From Gautieria morchelliformis (Eukaryota; Basidiomycota; Agaricomycetes; Gomphales; Gomphaceae), in NCBI GenBank assembly GCA_015179125.1, contig WHVA01000043.1, forward strand, positions 1 through 64,000: DNA of 64,000 bases, written 5' to 3'. Position 1 is the first letter of the stretch, and each line of letters opens with the position of its first letter. The notes under the pieces were generated by a model. That model ran no database searches. It worked only from the letters and a program-made list of their open reading frames with translations, and was not told the DNA's origin. Of the stretch, positions 10,566 through 22,207 are shown piece by piece. The position numbers were made by a program, and so were the translations under genes.

Positions 10566-13500
10566 GATGTGTGCCCCTGCTGCCTGTACATAACCGGTTT
10601 TCCTGTCTTGAAGTAGAGAATGAAAAGCCCCCACTCCCCTCACTTCGTACAGACCCACTGGATAAAGTCACACAAAAACCAAATCCGACACCCCATCCAT
10701 CCCGCATCCGCCCTTGGGAGAGATGCCTCCCGAAGCGCTATGTTGTTGCTGCCACCCCTGGCCCCAAGTCACTAGTCATTAAGGTGGAGATCCAGATGAC
10801 AGATATGGCGAAAGTCAAATCCGGACCCGCCCTTGTCGATTGTGGGGCCACTGGTCAGTTTATAGACGGGGACTATGTGGAACGGAACCAACTGACCACC
10901 CGGAAGTTGCAATGTGCAATCCCAGTGTTCAATGTGGATGGAAGCCCCAATGAGGCAGGGTCCATCACGGAGATAGTAGACACAATTCTCCGCTATGATG
11001 GGCACACGGAACATACTTCCTTTGCAGTCACCAGCATGGGGAAGCAAGACATCATCCTTGGGTTTACCTGGTTGCAGGAGCACAACCCGGAGATCAACTG
11101 GCAGACTCGGAAGGTGCTGATGAGTCGATGCCCAGCCAAGTGTCACATGTGCCGGGCGGAAGTGCGGGAGGAGTGCCAGGAGCAGCGGAAGACATGTTGT
11201 TCTGGCCCCCATCCACTGCTTGTGGAAGAAGACTTGGAAGCGGAATTTGAACCAGTTCCCACTTCCAATTCTGATTCTGATTCTGACTCCAATGTCGTCC
11301 AACTCAGCCTGGAAGACACTCTGGCGGAGGGGGAGCGCTTGCTGTACGTAAACCTTCCACTGGAAATATCTCGCAACGCCTCGCTGAAGCCTCCAGGAAG
11401 CATGATAAAGTGGAGGCAGAAATTCCGGAGTACCTGTGGGAGTTCAAGGACGTCTTTGCCAAGGAGTCATTTGATGCCCTGCCTCCACGGAAGCTGTGGG
11501 ACCATGCCATCGAGTTGGAGCCTGGGTCAAAGCCCACCAACTGCAAGGTCTACCCGCTGTCACCCAAGGAGCAGGTAGAGCTCGATGTATTCATTGCGGA
11601 AAACCTCCGTAGGGGGAGGATCCACCCCTCCAAGTCACCCATGGCATCCCCGGTGTTCTTCATCAAGAAGAAGGATGGCTCGCTCAGACTTGTGCAGGAT
11701 TACCGGGCTTTGAATGCGATCACAATCAAGAACCAGTACCCCATTCCACTCATTTCCAAACTGATCACACAACTCCACGGGGCAAGGTACTTCACTAAGC
11801 TGGATGTCCGTTGGGGCTTCAATAATGTTCGGATCCGTGAGGGAGACAAGTGGAAAGCCGCATTCCACACCAACCGAGGACTCTATGAGCCACAGGTCAT
11901 GTTCTTCTGCCTCACCAACAGTCCTGCCACGTTCCAGATGATGATGGATGCCATCTTCCGTGACATGATAGCAAAAGGGGTTGTCTGCGTCTACCTCGAT
12001 GACATCCTCATCTTCACGAAAACAATGTCGGAACACCGGGAGGTCATGCAGAGAGTGCTGGAACGGCTCCGGGAGTACAACCTGTGTCTCAAGCCGGAAA
12101 AGTGCGAATTTGAGCGGACACAGATAGAGTATCTTGGGGCCACGGAACAAGAAGGAGGTCCAGTCCTTCGTTGGGTTTGTCAATTTCTACCGGCGGTTCA
12201 TCAAGGACTTCTCCTGCGATGCCCGTGCCCTCTTAGACCTCACCAAGAAGGAGGTTGGATGGTGGTGGGGGGAGCTGGAACAGGCCTCCTTTGACAAACT
12301 CAAGGAGCTGATCACTTCTGCCCCGGTCCTGATCTTTCTCGACGACTCTCGTCCTTATTGAGTTGAGGCGGATTCTTCCAACACAGCTACTGGAGCGGTC
12401 TTGTCACAGCAGTCATCGGAAGATGGTGGGGGGTGGCATCCGATTGCCCTCTTCTCTAAAAGCCTTAGTCCAGTCGAGTGGAACTATGAGATCCATGACA
12501 AGGAGATGCTGGCAATCATCCGAGCACTGCAGGAGTGGCGACACTTCCTTGAGGGTGATCTATGCCCGTTTGAGATCTGGACAGACCACAAGAACCTTGA
12601 GTACTTCCGCACGTCTAAGAAGTTGAACCGATGACAAGCACAGTGGTCCCTACACCTGTCCCGGTTTGACTTCATGCTCCACCACCGCCCCGGCCGCACC
12701 ATGGGCAAGCCCTATGCCCTATCCCGCTGTGCAGATCATGGAAGCAGAAGCGGAGACAACACCGAAATGACACTGCTCTGCCCAAGTCTCTTTGCAATCT
12801 ATGCCCCCGAAGAAGTGACTGCAGTTGGGGCGGAAGCAGAAATGCTCCGGGACATCCAGAGGCAGTACCAGAATGGAGAGAAGGAGGAATCGGTGGTGAA
12901 GGTGGTGGAGGAACTGTGGAAAGGGCACTCACGGTCTGTACGGGCAGCGGAGTGGTCAGAACATGATGGGCTGCTCCACTTCAGAGGCAAGGTCTATGTT
13001 CCAGGCAGGGTGGACCTCCGCCGCCGCATCGTGTCCCAGCACCATGACACCCAGGTCGCTGGGCATGCTGGCAGGTGGAAGACGCTAGAGTTAGTGGCTT
13101 GGAACTACTGGTGGCCTCAGATGTCCCGCTACATTGGACAGTACGTAAAGACGTGTGACCTTTGTCTCCGGACCAAAGCACAGCGACATCCGCCCGTTGG
13201 AGAACTTGTTCCACTCCCAATTCCAGAATCCCGCTGGGACACCATCAGTGTTGACTTCATCATTGAACTCCCAGAGTCTCATGGCTACGACGCAATCATG
13301 AACGTCGTGGACTCGGTAAGCAAGGTGTCCCACTTCATTCTGATGCACATGACGATCACAGCCCTCGGAGAGGCCTGCCTGTTCCTTGCGCATGTCTGGA
13401 AGTTGCATGGGCTCCCAAAGCAAGTCATTTCCGACCAAGGTCCGCAGTTTGTCGTGGAACTGACTCGGGAGCTCTACCGCCTGCTCGGCATAAAGCTGGC

Positions 13501-14369
13501 CACCACCACAGCATACCATCCACAGGGTGATGGACAGACGGAATGGGGAAATCAGGAGCTGGAGCAATATCTCTGCCTCTTTGTCAATGAGAGGCAGGAT
13601 GACTGGGACGAGTTGCTTCCACTGGCAGAATTCCAATACAACAACCATGTACATTCCGCCACACAACAGACTCCCTTCATGCTCGACTCCAGATGACACC
13701 CGGGGATGGGCCTCGAGCCACGCCAGGCAGAGACCCGACTCGAGACAGTCAATGAGTTCCGAGACTGCATGGACTCCACCCTTTCGGAAGCCAAGTCTAC
13801 CCTTGCAAAGGCCAAGGATGACATGGCAAGGTACTACAACCAACACCGGGTTCCTGCCACGGAGTACCAAGTTGGAGACAAGGTGTATCTAGATGCAAGT
13901 GACATCCACACCACACGCCCTTCACAGAAGCTTGCCCACCGCTACCTTGGGCCCTTCACAGTGATGCGGAGGGTATCGAATGCGTATCACCTCCAACTTC
14001 CGATGCCCATGTCCCACCTCCACCCCATCTTCAACGTGGTGAAGTTACTCCCTGCGCTTGAGGACCCCATTCCAGGTCGGAATGCTCGTCTGCCACCTCC
14101 ACCAGAAATTGTAGATGGGGAAGAGCACTATGTGGTGGAATGGATCCTGGACAGCCGGTTTGTGCGAGGACGACTCCAAGTCCTTGTGAAATGGGAAGGG
14201 TATGGGTATGAGGAGAATTTGTGGGTCTCAGAGCAAGATGTCTCTGCTCCAGACAAACTCCATGAGTTCTATAGGACACACCCTGGTGCCCCTTGCCGAA
14301 TCCGCTCACTGGCCTTTCAATCCTTCATGTCCTGTGCTTCGAGGACGCAGCATGCTAGAGGGGGGGTGA
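10562..14369 (+). pseudogene. pol: F2 pol (protease, RT, RNase H, integrase, chromodomain), decayed
   Basis: Protease DCGATGQFIDGDY near 10839-10877 and an acidic Ser/Asp run (NSDSDSDSN) near 11270. RT lies in another frame (11410-12150) with SLRLVQDYRALN and the catalytic YLDD near 11992-12003. The frame returns near 12140 and then stays single to the LTR apart from TGA at 12359-12361, 12632-12634 and 13694-13696. RNase H has [10 protein letters not shown]; integrase has CDLCLRTKAQRH, DQGPQF and AYHPQGDGQTE; chromodomain YVVEWILDSR...LVKWEGYG near 14130-14210. The two frameshifts (about 11395 and 12140) cancel. Pol has no stop before the 3' LTR and reads into it. Confidence 0.92.
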
Positions 14370-14866
14370 TGTCAGGGGACACCCTGTTTTCCATTTCCAG
14401 TTCCGACACCACACCCAGTTCCAACTCCATTTCCAACTCCGGTTCCGGTTCCGATTCCATCTCCGCTCTTAGAAATGATTCCGCTTCTGGCAGAACTTCC
14501 ACCAGTTCTGTTCGCTTTGCCAATTCCACTCCAATTTCCAACTTCTGCTCTTGGAACAGTGTCGGAAGTCAAGCGACTTGCGTAGTAGGTGGCATCAAGG
14601 GTCGATCAAGGGTCAGGGAGGTCAGGGGGATGCAGGGTTGATGGGGAGTGCCAAGTGTTGTCCCTGGCTGTGCAGCGTAGTATAATACGGGCTCGCTGAC
14701 ATTGGGGGTCCTTAGACATTTCTCTTCGGATTTCCCCTTGTCAGGTGAGAATCCCCTCTCTTGTATACTCTGTTCATTTATACATACTTTGTATTTCCCC
14801 TTGTCAGTTGTGTGGTAGTGTGATCTCCACAACCAGCCAGGGTTGCCCTTACAGGTTGCCCTTACA
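14370..14866 (+). repeat. F2 3' LTR (497 bp)
   Basis: Pairs with 8726-9202. The end carries a 13-bp tandem duplication (GGTTGCCCTTACA twice), which explains most of the extra length. The self-primer region here reads GACATTTCT, one change from the 5' copy. Confidence 0.93.
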
Positions 14867-15087
14867 TCGACGGTGAGACAGAGTACGAGATTTCCGAGAT
14901 TCTTGATTCCAAGATCGACCAATGCCGTAGACCCTGTAACCTCCTGTACCTCGTCTGTTGGGCTGGTTATGAAGGTACCGATGAAGAGATGTCATGGGTC
15001 CTTGTGACTGAGCTCGGCCACATGGCCGAGATCGTGACCAACTTTCATTTGGCCTACCCTGCCAAGCCTGGACCATGGGTTCCTTGA
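14867..15087 (+). pseudogene. F4 pol C-terminus (chromodomain), displaced by F2
   Basis: Continuation of the pol interrupted at 8725: ISEILDSKIDQ, LVCWAGYEGTDEEMSW and the end KPGPWVP, stop at 15085-15087. The first five bases are the F2 target duplication. The chromodomain matches those of F1 and F3 closely. Confidence 0.9.
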
Positions 15088-15331
15088 ACCCAAGCTTCGG
15101 CTCTCCCATTTCCTTTCACTCATTTGACAGTCAATTTCTTAGTTAGACACAACACTCTTTGCTATGTTTTATCTCGGCTGTTTTGCCGAATAGCTACGCT
15201 TGTAGTTCTTCGCTTTTCCTCTCTCTCTGTCTGTTCATTTCACTTCCGTTCCCGATCCTGATTCCAAAACAAAAAAGCACCAAGAAAAAAGATTCACATT
15301 AAGATAGAAAACCCAAAAAAAAACCGGTAGT

Positions 15332-16526
15332 TTAGTTATCTTCCATAGTGGCATCCTCATCCACATCCTTTCCCCCATCATCCCACTCATCCTCCTCGTC
15401 CCCGTCATCCAAACCCAAACCCAAACCCCAACCCAAACCTGCACCCACTTCCACTTTTTCCTCTGTCTGTTTCTCTTTTCCCTTGTCTTTTTCCTCTGTT
15501 CCCTTTTCCCCTTCCACACTACCTGAACCCAAACCACCAGCCAAATCAAACCCGCCCCAATCTGAACCCGAACCCAACCACAAGGCCACGTTCTCAGCCA
15601 CTGCAGTCCACAATTGCAGCCGCTTGTTTCACCAGGAGTTGTGCCGCTCAATCCGCTGCACAAAGTCCAAAACTCCCCGGAGCAAATGATTACTCCGCTC
15701 CAGTTGCTTGCTCTGCCGGAACAACAAGTCCCTCACCATCATGGAGACCTCGGCCCCAGTAAACCCGTCGGGTTTTAGGCCCTTTATCCCTGCTCCTGAT
15801 GGCCCAGTACAGATGTCTACCGTCGGTATGACTCCCGACGGCTTGACTGAAGTCATCTTGGCCTTCTTCAGCCCTGGCCCCTCGGTCACCTCCTCATCCT
15901 TCTGTTTCCGATTCCTGTCCAGGAAACTGCACTGGACCTTTCAGTCCATGCACTGCTGGCAGGCGGTTTTCTTCCCACTCAGACACCAAGTTTGGCCATG
16001 CCTGCAAGTGTCACAAGGTTCACACTGAAAACAAAAACATAGTAAAGCCGAACCGACCCAACCCGAGGACTTACCTCCTCATCTGACTCCTCTTTGTCTG
16101 ACTCCTCAGTGATTTCCCTCTTTTTCGATCCTGAGGCTTTCAACTTCGCCTTAGCTGCATCTCACGTTCGAATGCCAGCCCCATTGCCTTCCAAGCCTCG
16201 TCGGCTTTCGCCTTCAAGGCCTTCTTTTCAGCCTCCCACACTTCCTCTGCTTTCCGAGCTTCTCCCACTTTCCGAGCCTCTTCGGCTTTTTGTGCCTCTT
16301 TGGCTAGTCAAGCGGCCTTGGCCTGCACCTCCCGCTCCTTCCGTTCCACCTCAGCTTTTTCTTCGTCCTCCCACCGTTTCTTCTCTGCAGCTTCCCTGTG
16401 CTCTTGTGCAAGTTGTCATTTCTCTTGCAGTGCCTTCATCTGCTCTGCAGATTCATGCTCTGCTTGCGTGAGCTCCACGTCGAGTTCCTCGATCTCGTCA
16501 ATGTTTGCTCCAGGAACGTCTGACAT
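15332..16526 (-). pseudogene. F4 antisense Zn2Cys6 gene (decayed)
   Basis: Counterpart of the F1 and F3 antisense genes, in the same place between pol and 3' LTR. ATG at 16526 (MSDVPGANIDEIEELDVEL) opens a Glu/Lys/Ala-rich coiled-coil exon. A canonical intron (GAG/GTAAGTCC to TTTGTTTTCAG/TG, about 16075-16027) leads straight into CDTC, six residues, C, seven residues, CQQC, six positions, C. TGA codons at 16416-16418, 16308-16310 and 15941-15943 (the last inside the zinc cluster) and a frameshift near 15625 disable it; the end is acidic (DEEDEWDDG...MEDN), stop at 15332. Found by translating the minus strand through the stops. Confidence 0.78.
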
Positions 16527-16660
16527 GATCCGCTGCAGTTTGATGATGATGGGAGAAGGCAAGAAGCAGAACGTGAAACAAAGCTTACATAACCCCCCAA
16601 CCCGGTGATCTCCGGGATCTCACTTATGGCCTCATGGGTTCGGCCATAAGGGGGAGGTAC

Positions 16661-18137
16661 TGTTACAATCCATTCCCGAATCCAGACTGAAGCCTTGGCT
16701 TCGGCTCTCGGTTGGGAACCTCAGGTTATTCTCGGCTTTCCTTCAGGTTTCCCTTCGCACTTCCCATCACCCCTGATTCCCTTATCTAGTTAGTACCCCG
16801 TTTGCCTGACCCTTTGTTCCCCTGTGTCATGACCTGTCTATTTCTCTTACCCCACTGCCTCGGCGTGCCCCCTCATCACTCCCTAGCATCTTCGCCAGAG
16901 TTCGCCTCACCCTCTGACCACTCCTCCTCTACGTCCACTCTATTCACTGTTCGCCCCATTCTCCGAAACCGCTATTCGCTGCTCGCACATTTCGCCAGCA
17001 GGCATGCCATCAAATACGATCAATACCATTTACCTGGCATGATGGTTTATCACTAACCCCATCATCTTCTTAATCCAAACCCTTTGGGTGTTCATATGGC
17101 CAAAGTGTGTTCGCGTGACGTCCCTTCCATAGGTCGTGTGGGATCAACCCAGTAGACGAAGAGTCCATGCAGGGTAGCATGTATGCGGGTCCCAAGACAT
17201 GGTTTTGTACATAAGTGCCTTCGCCACCTTTACTCCCTGTCATTTCATGTTTGCACTCTTCCCTCACTCTATTGTATGTTTATTCCATCTACTTAGTATC
17301 ATGACTGTGCACCCCTATCCAACCCTGACTCATGACGGCCTCTTCCCTATTCGCTGATACCTTACAAGCATTCGATATAAGTAGTTTACATTCGCATGTA
17401 TATTCTCCAGTTCAATTATCATACGTCGTCCATCTTGTGCAAACTTGACCTCGCTGTGATCATCGTCTTGAGCCTTCTCTTCGAGATTTCTATCTTCGAC
17501 CAGAAGAGGACTTAGGCATCACTGGTGAGTTCTCATACTTCATTTCGTTACCTTAGCCTTCGAACTATTTTCTGTGCTGTCGGCGAAGGGTTCCGAAGGA
17601 GCACCTTCACCGGCGAAGGGATTGTCGCTACTCAGATGGCCCTTCTGTGACACCTTGCACGTTACATCGTCAAGTGCCACGGGCTATTTCGCTACGACTG
17701 TAGATAGGGCGAGCTCCGTTCGGGCAACCCTCTTATCTTGTGAACATTTATTGGTTCACCCATTCGCCGAACGGCATACTTATTCACACAAGTTATTCGG
17801 GCATTCTCTGTGTTCACTAATACACAATATTAACGCCTAAAAACAATCTTGACACCCTGACCATTGATCCGATCATGTTCTCTTCGTGACCCTGCACGCT
17901 ACTTTACTATATAGACCTCCAGTCCATGTATCGTAGTTCCTCAATTCAGATATCGAATTAGCTTATCGTACTTAAGACCTCTCTGCTTGATATCAAAACC
18001 CACTTCTCAGCTTATAGCCGAGACTGCTTCCAAAATTAGGGCGGAACACTGAGTGGGTGCAACCCACGAGGTTGAAGCCAAGCCCTCTAACCAAAGACCA
18101 GAGTTCAGCTTTGGTAAAGCCGAACTACAGTACAACA
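16661..18137 (+). repeat. F4 3' LTR, split by an F5 solo LTR (right end uncertain)
   Basis: Begins TGTTACAATCC after the purine tract AAGGGGGAGGTAC, which resembles that of F3. Runs to 16824, is interrupted by the F5 solo LTR, and resumes at 17860, ending probably near ACAGTACAACA at 18137. Rich in TTCGGCT and AGCCGA. The last about 145 bp before 18282 show nothing recognisable. Confidence 0.7.
16825..17854 (+). repeat. F5 solo LTR (1030 bp) with 5-bp TSD
   Basis: TGTCATGACCTG to CAATCTTGACA, flanked by CCCTG at 16820-16824 and 17855-17859. Related copies lie at 47594 and 49234. GATATAAGTAG near 17375 could be its TATA region. Very rich in TTCGC. No internal F5 region exists in the window, so its superfamily is unproven; a 5-bp duplication and TG/CA ends fit an LTR element. 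Confidence 0.88.
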
Positions 18138-18281
18138 CACAACCTTAACACATGTGCAGGATGCTAATCCCATATCAACTCCATTCAATGTGTCTACCAA
18201 GCTCAACCACTCAAAACAAGTGACAGGCCAAGGATTGAAGCCCCTTATGCCCAAGCAATTGGGTCACCTATGTATGCGGCA

Positions 18282-18928
18282 TGTTACGTATCGAGATTTC
18301 CACTAAGTCGGAACTGGAAAGGACAGCTGCTTCAACTTATAGGTTGCGCCCCCAATGAACTATCATCCTAAGTATTTCGGAAATGAGTCGGAAGTCGGAA
18401 AGTAATGAACTAGAGGTTGGTCGGGACTTGAGTCGGAACTGAGGCGGAAGGCGGAGAGACTGAGGTCTTGCTAGACTCGCTGTGCTAAGAACAGGAGATA
18501 GAGCGAAGGAAATCAAGTATCGAAGGTAATTATCTGATTTCAGAATAACAGACATACATGACAGGCTTTTATACAAAGAGCTGAGACAACAGGTAATGGG
18601 GTAGTACTAAGCAAATTCCGGGGGAAGCGGAAGTCGAGTAGACAATGCGTGGGAACTAACTAATTGGGAACAATGGGACTACAAGGGGGGTTCAGGGTAA
18701 GGTAAAACAATGGCAAAGGACAAGGGGTCGGGAAAACATGTCTGACAATGAACTACAAGGGTGACCGGATATATGATCTTGATGAACGATGAAGCGGGTC
18801 CGGTGGGTCCGAGTAATAGAGTCGAAAGAACAAGGTAATAGAACAATGGGCGGAATGTTGGAAATATCGGAGGGGCGGAAAGTGTTGCGGAACTGAAGGT
18901 CGGAAGTCGGAAATGAATGGTCGTAACA
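18282..18928 (-). repeat. F1 3' LTR of copy B (647 bp)
   Basis: Complement of the F1 LTR: starts TGTTACGTATCGAG, ends GGTCGTAACA. Adjacent internal sequence is displaced about 2 kb to the right by the DNA element inserted at the LTR/internal junction. Confidence 0.93.
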
Positions 18929-18930
18929 GT

Positions 18931-20963
18931 CACCGCGTTTTATGGGTTAGTATTTGTAGTCCGAATATGTGCAAATAGCTCAGTTACTGCGGGCGTTCGG
19001 GAGTATTCTGAGTTCAACAATGGCGGGTAAACTGACGCCTCTAACGCGTGCAGTTTGGATTAGTCTGCGGATGCACAAAGAAATATGATTTTGATTGTCA
19101 CTCCAAATGATATATATATTTTATGGCATGAATTCATGAACTCCTCATCCTATGGGCCATACACCTATTCAGATCCAAGTTACAGCAAACCTATACATGC
19201 AAACATTATACTCACAATACAATTGCCACAGTACACATATACACAACCATTTTCATCATAGTCAGAATGTGCTCATGCTATTGAAAGCTCATATACTAAT
19301 TAGAGTACAAATCCTCGCATACATACACACGCGATATAATATAAACGCGCTGCGTCATCCAAAAAAAAGAAAAACAGGTCCACAAGAAATTAATCCTTCA
19401 CCTTGCACTGCACCTGCACCACCGCCACTAGAGCTCATGCGGGCGAGTCATCCCTTCCCACCCGACCCATACGGGCAGCCGCCACCATCCCTGAAGAGCT
19501 CTCAAACCGAGTCTGAGAGCGGTTGCAACGTAATCAGCTCTAAGCTTCTGAGAACTTCCGAATAAAGTACCCCACGCCGCCCCGGTGGAGGAAGAGAGTA
19601 CGAAGCCCGTCCCTTCTAAGCCCACTAGTGTATCTGGTAAGTGACATATGATCCAATGAACTTATTATGACGCACTTGTTGTCTCCTCTCTTAGTCGGCT
19701 TTGGCTAAGACCGCTAAGAGCTCAAAATCAGCCGATACTAAGTCCCAACGTAGGCCCTAATTTAATTGAAATACACTTACAGACTGGCTTTATAAATGGA
19801 CGCCCCGAGATCAGAGTCATGGACTGAATGCTGTGTAACAACGCGCATATAGTCAACAGACCGAGTCCGAGAAACATGATGACACGGCACTTACATGGGC
19901 TCAAGTACCACCTCGCGCACGGCGTGTGCTGTTTCGCGCCGTGCGACCCTGCGGTGGAAGCGCTGAGGAGGGCGAGTGGGAGCACGTGGAAAGGTCGTGG
20001 ATGTGTGCGGTGGACGGGGACGTCGGTGGGGGAGAGCAGGAGGGGCGGGGAGGAGAAGAAAGGCTGCGAGAGGTGGTAAGATTTTAACAGACTGCGTGAG
20101 CGGAACAGGGGAAGATGCAGACTCAATAGACTCAGGTGCAGCAGGTGCAGGGCCCTCCATGTCAGAGGCCCGGTGGGAACCGCGACTGCTCCCCACACAA
20201 GCAGCGGCAGCACGCGGCCCCTGTGCTGTCCGCGCTGTCGCCGTGGGCACATGCACCCGAACCCGGACACGGTGGTGCACACGCACACGGCCCTGCACAT
20301 GCCCGCGCTCTTCCCTGCGCTGTCGCCACTCTCGCCGTTCCCCCGCGCACCATGGTTCGTGGAGGGCCCTGTCGTGCGTGCGTGCTGCGGGGCATGAAAA
20401 GCGAAAAGCTGACATGTCCATGACCGTGATGTGTCCGCCCAGTGCTACTGGCCCACACGGGGCGAACGCATCACGGTCATGGTGGTGGTGGTGAGAGAGG
20501 AAGAACGAGTGTACTCTAATTACATAAGGGTCGGGATCCGAAAGGACTTCAGAGAATACTAGTACTTAGCTTACTGTATTAAAACTTTGTTCTATATGTT
20601 GCAGGCATATAAGCCCTTGGAAGGGCATGGTGTTGCTTTAGGATGAATATATGTGCTCGCAGCAATGTTATGTTATTATGGGGTGTTCGAAGACCGATCT
20701 GTGATAAGTGCTTGGCTAATTTAGAGATATTTAGAGATATTTAGACGACTGACCTCGTTGGGGATTCTCGATGCGATCCACTGGCCCAAGTACCGACATT
20801 CAGTCAGATTCTGGTTCGGTCTGGGGTATTCAGACGTTCAACTGTGCTGACATATGCAAACCAGAGACTATACAAGAATACCTTCAATTATGTGTAGATA
20901 ATGCTACATTCTTATGGGTTCATGAGGACTTGATCTACAAATACTAACCCATAAAACACGGTG
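18931..20963. mobile_element. TIR DNA transposon, probably non-autonomous (2033 bp)
   Basis: Termini form a 29-bp inverted repeat with one mismatch: CACCGCGTTTTATGGG at the left, complement of CCCATAAAACACGGTG at the right. The 3-bp duplication AGT (18928-18930 and 20964-20966) lets the host F1 sequence close exactly (GTAACA-GT-ATCTCCC). CAC ends and a 3-bp duplication resemble CMC/EnSpm-type elements. No transposase is recognised; internal ORFs are GC-rich Arg/Pro/His shadows. Confidence 0.85.
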
Positions 20964-21982
20964 AGTATCTCCCTTCTAAGGCCGAGCCCTGTGAGACCAC
21001 AGGTCGGATCACGTGACCTGTGAACAAACGCGTCGGAGTTTGAAATATAGGCGGGAAGCAAACACGTCTTTGTCCCAGACACCATGAACTCTCAACCTGA
21101 CCTCTCAAAAATGTCCAGCACTGAAATGGTGAAGTACTTCGACGATCTTCTTGCACAGAAGAAGCTGGCGGAAAAGCAAGCAGCCGAGGAAGCTGCGCGG
21201 AGAGAGAAAGATCGGTTGAAGGAGAAGCGCAGGGAGAAGGAGCGCAAAGAACAGGAGCGGAAGGACCAGGAGCGGAAGGAAAAGGAGGAAAGGGACCGTA
21301 AACGCCGCAAGGAGGAGTCGCGCCTCTGCGAGGAACAGCGGAAACGGGACGCGGCCACAAAAGCTGCGGAAGACAAGGCCGCAGTGGAAAAGGTGGGAAA
21401 ACAACAGGTGAGTCGGAAGTTTTGTGTGCGTAATTCCGAGGCTGACAGGAAGACTGTCAGAAAATTGTTGAATCCAAATCCAAGGCAGAATCGGAAAGCA
21501 CCACGGAGAGTACGCCATCCCCTGAGGGGAAGGGGAAGCAAAAGGAAGTCGTTCCTGTGCTGAACCTTGTGGCGGAGCGGAAACGGAGGGCGGATGAATT
21601 CCAGCAGGCCATGAAGAACAAACTGGCCTGCATGGTGGATTTGCGGGAATTGGGACCGGAGAATCCTGCAACGCGGAAACGGAAAACGAGGGACGGTGAA
21701 GAGGAGAAAGCCCCTTGTGACACGTGTGAGGTCAAGGGCTTGGAATGCGTATGGTCGGAAAATCTGCGAGAAACAGCCTGCGAACGGTGCCGCGACAAGA
21801 AAAGGTGCTGTGTTGTGGATGGGTGTTCCACGAGGTGGAGCGGAAAAGGCGAAAGGTCGAGACCGAGGGGCCAGAAACCCCCAAGTCGAAACCGGGACCG
21901 AGTGGTAAAAAGGCGGCGGAAGGATTTCCGGTGACCAGAAATTCAGACACAGCAGTGCTTAACCGCTTTAGCATGGTGTCGC

Positions 21983-22207
21983 TGTGGAACGAAGGAGTAA
22001 AATAGTAAAATGTTATACTACAATCTACTTGAGATCGTTCTGCCTTTATATACAAAATATGAAGTCTATTGTATTATCAATCTCTTCGAGCTGCTGTGCT
22101 GATGCGATGCCGGCGCACCAGCACCCCGGGGTCGAGAGCGATCTCGAACTTCCGGCTAAGTGCGTTCCGGCTCTGCCTCGGCCGTATCATCGTCCCAATT
22201 ACTAACA
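21983..22207 (-). repeat. C1 3' LTR (225 bp)
   Basis: TGTGGAACGAAGG to CCAATTACTAACA on the plus strand. Contains TATATAAAGG read on the minus strand, a likely TATA box. Confidence 0.93.

Larger units (their letters stand above)
8726..14866 (+). mobile_element. Chromodomain Ty3/gypsy element F2, full length with 5-bp TSD
   Basis: Complete insertion of 6141 bp: LTRs 8726-9202 and 14370-14866, gag, pol, polypurine tract GAGGGGGGGTGA, and target duplication TCGAC at 8721-8725 and 14867-14871. It sits inside F4 pol. Pol ends in a typical chromodomain. gag and pol are interrupted by four in-frame TGA codons and compensating frameshifts, so it is a dead copy. No antisense Zn2Cys6 gene is present: the chromodomain runs directly to the 3' LTR. 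Confidence 0.95.

Noticed and set aside
18929..18960. Inverted match between 18931 and 20963 as a transcription terminator or hairpin
   Set aside because: The 2-kb spacing, the 3-bp duplication and exact repair of the F1 junction identify it as transposon TIRs.
19728..20494. Overlapping 100-190 codon ORFs on both strands in the DNA element
   Set aside because: GC-rich compositional ORFs (Arg/Ala/His/Pro) on all frames, with no transposase motif.
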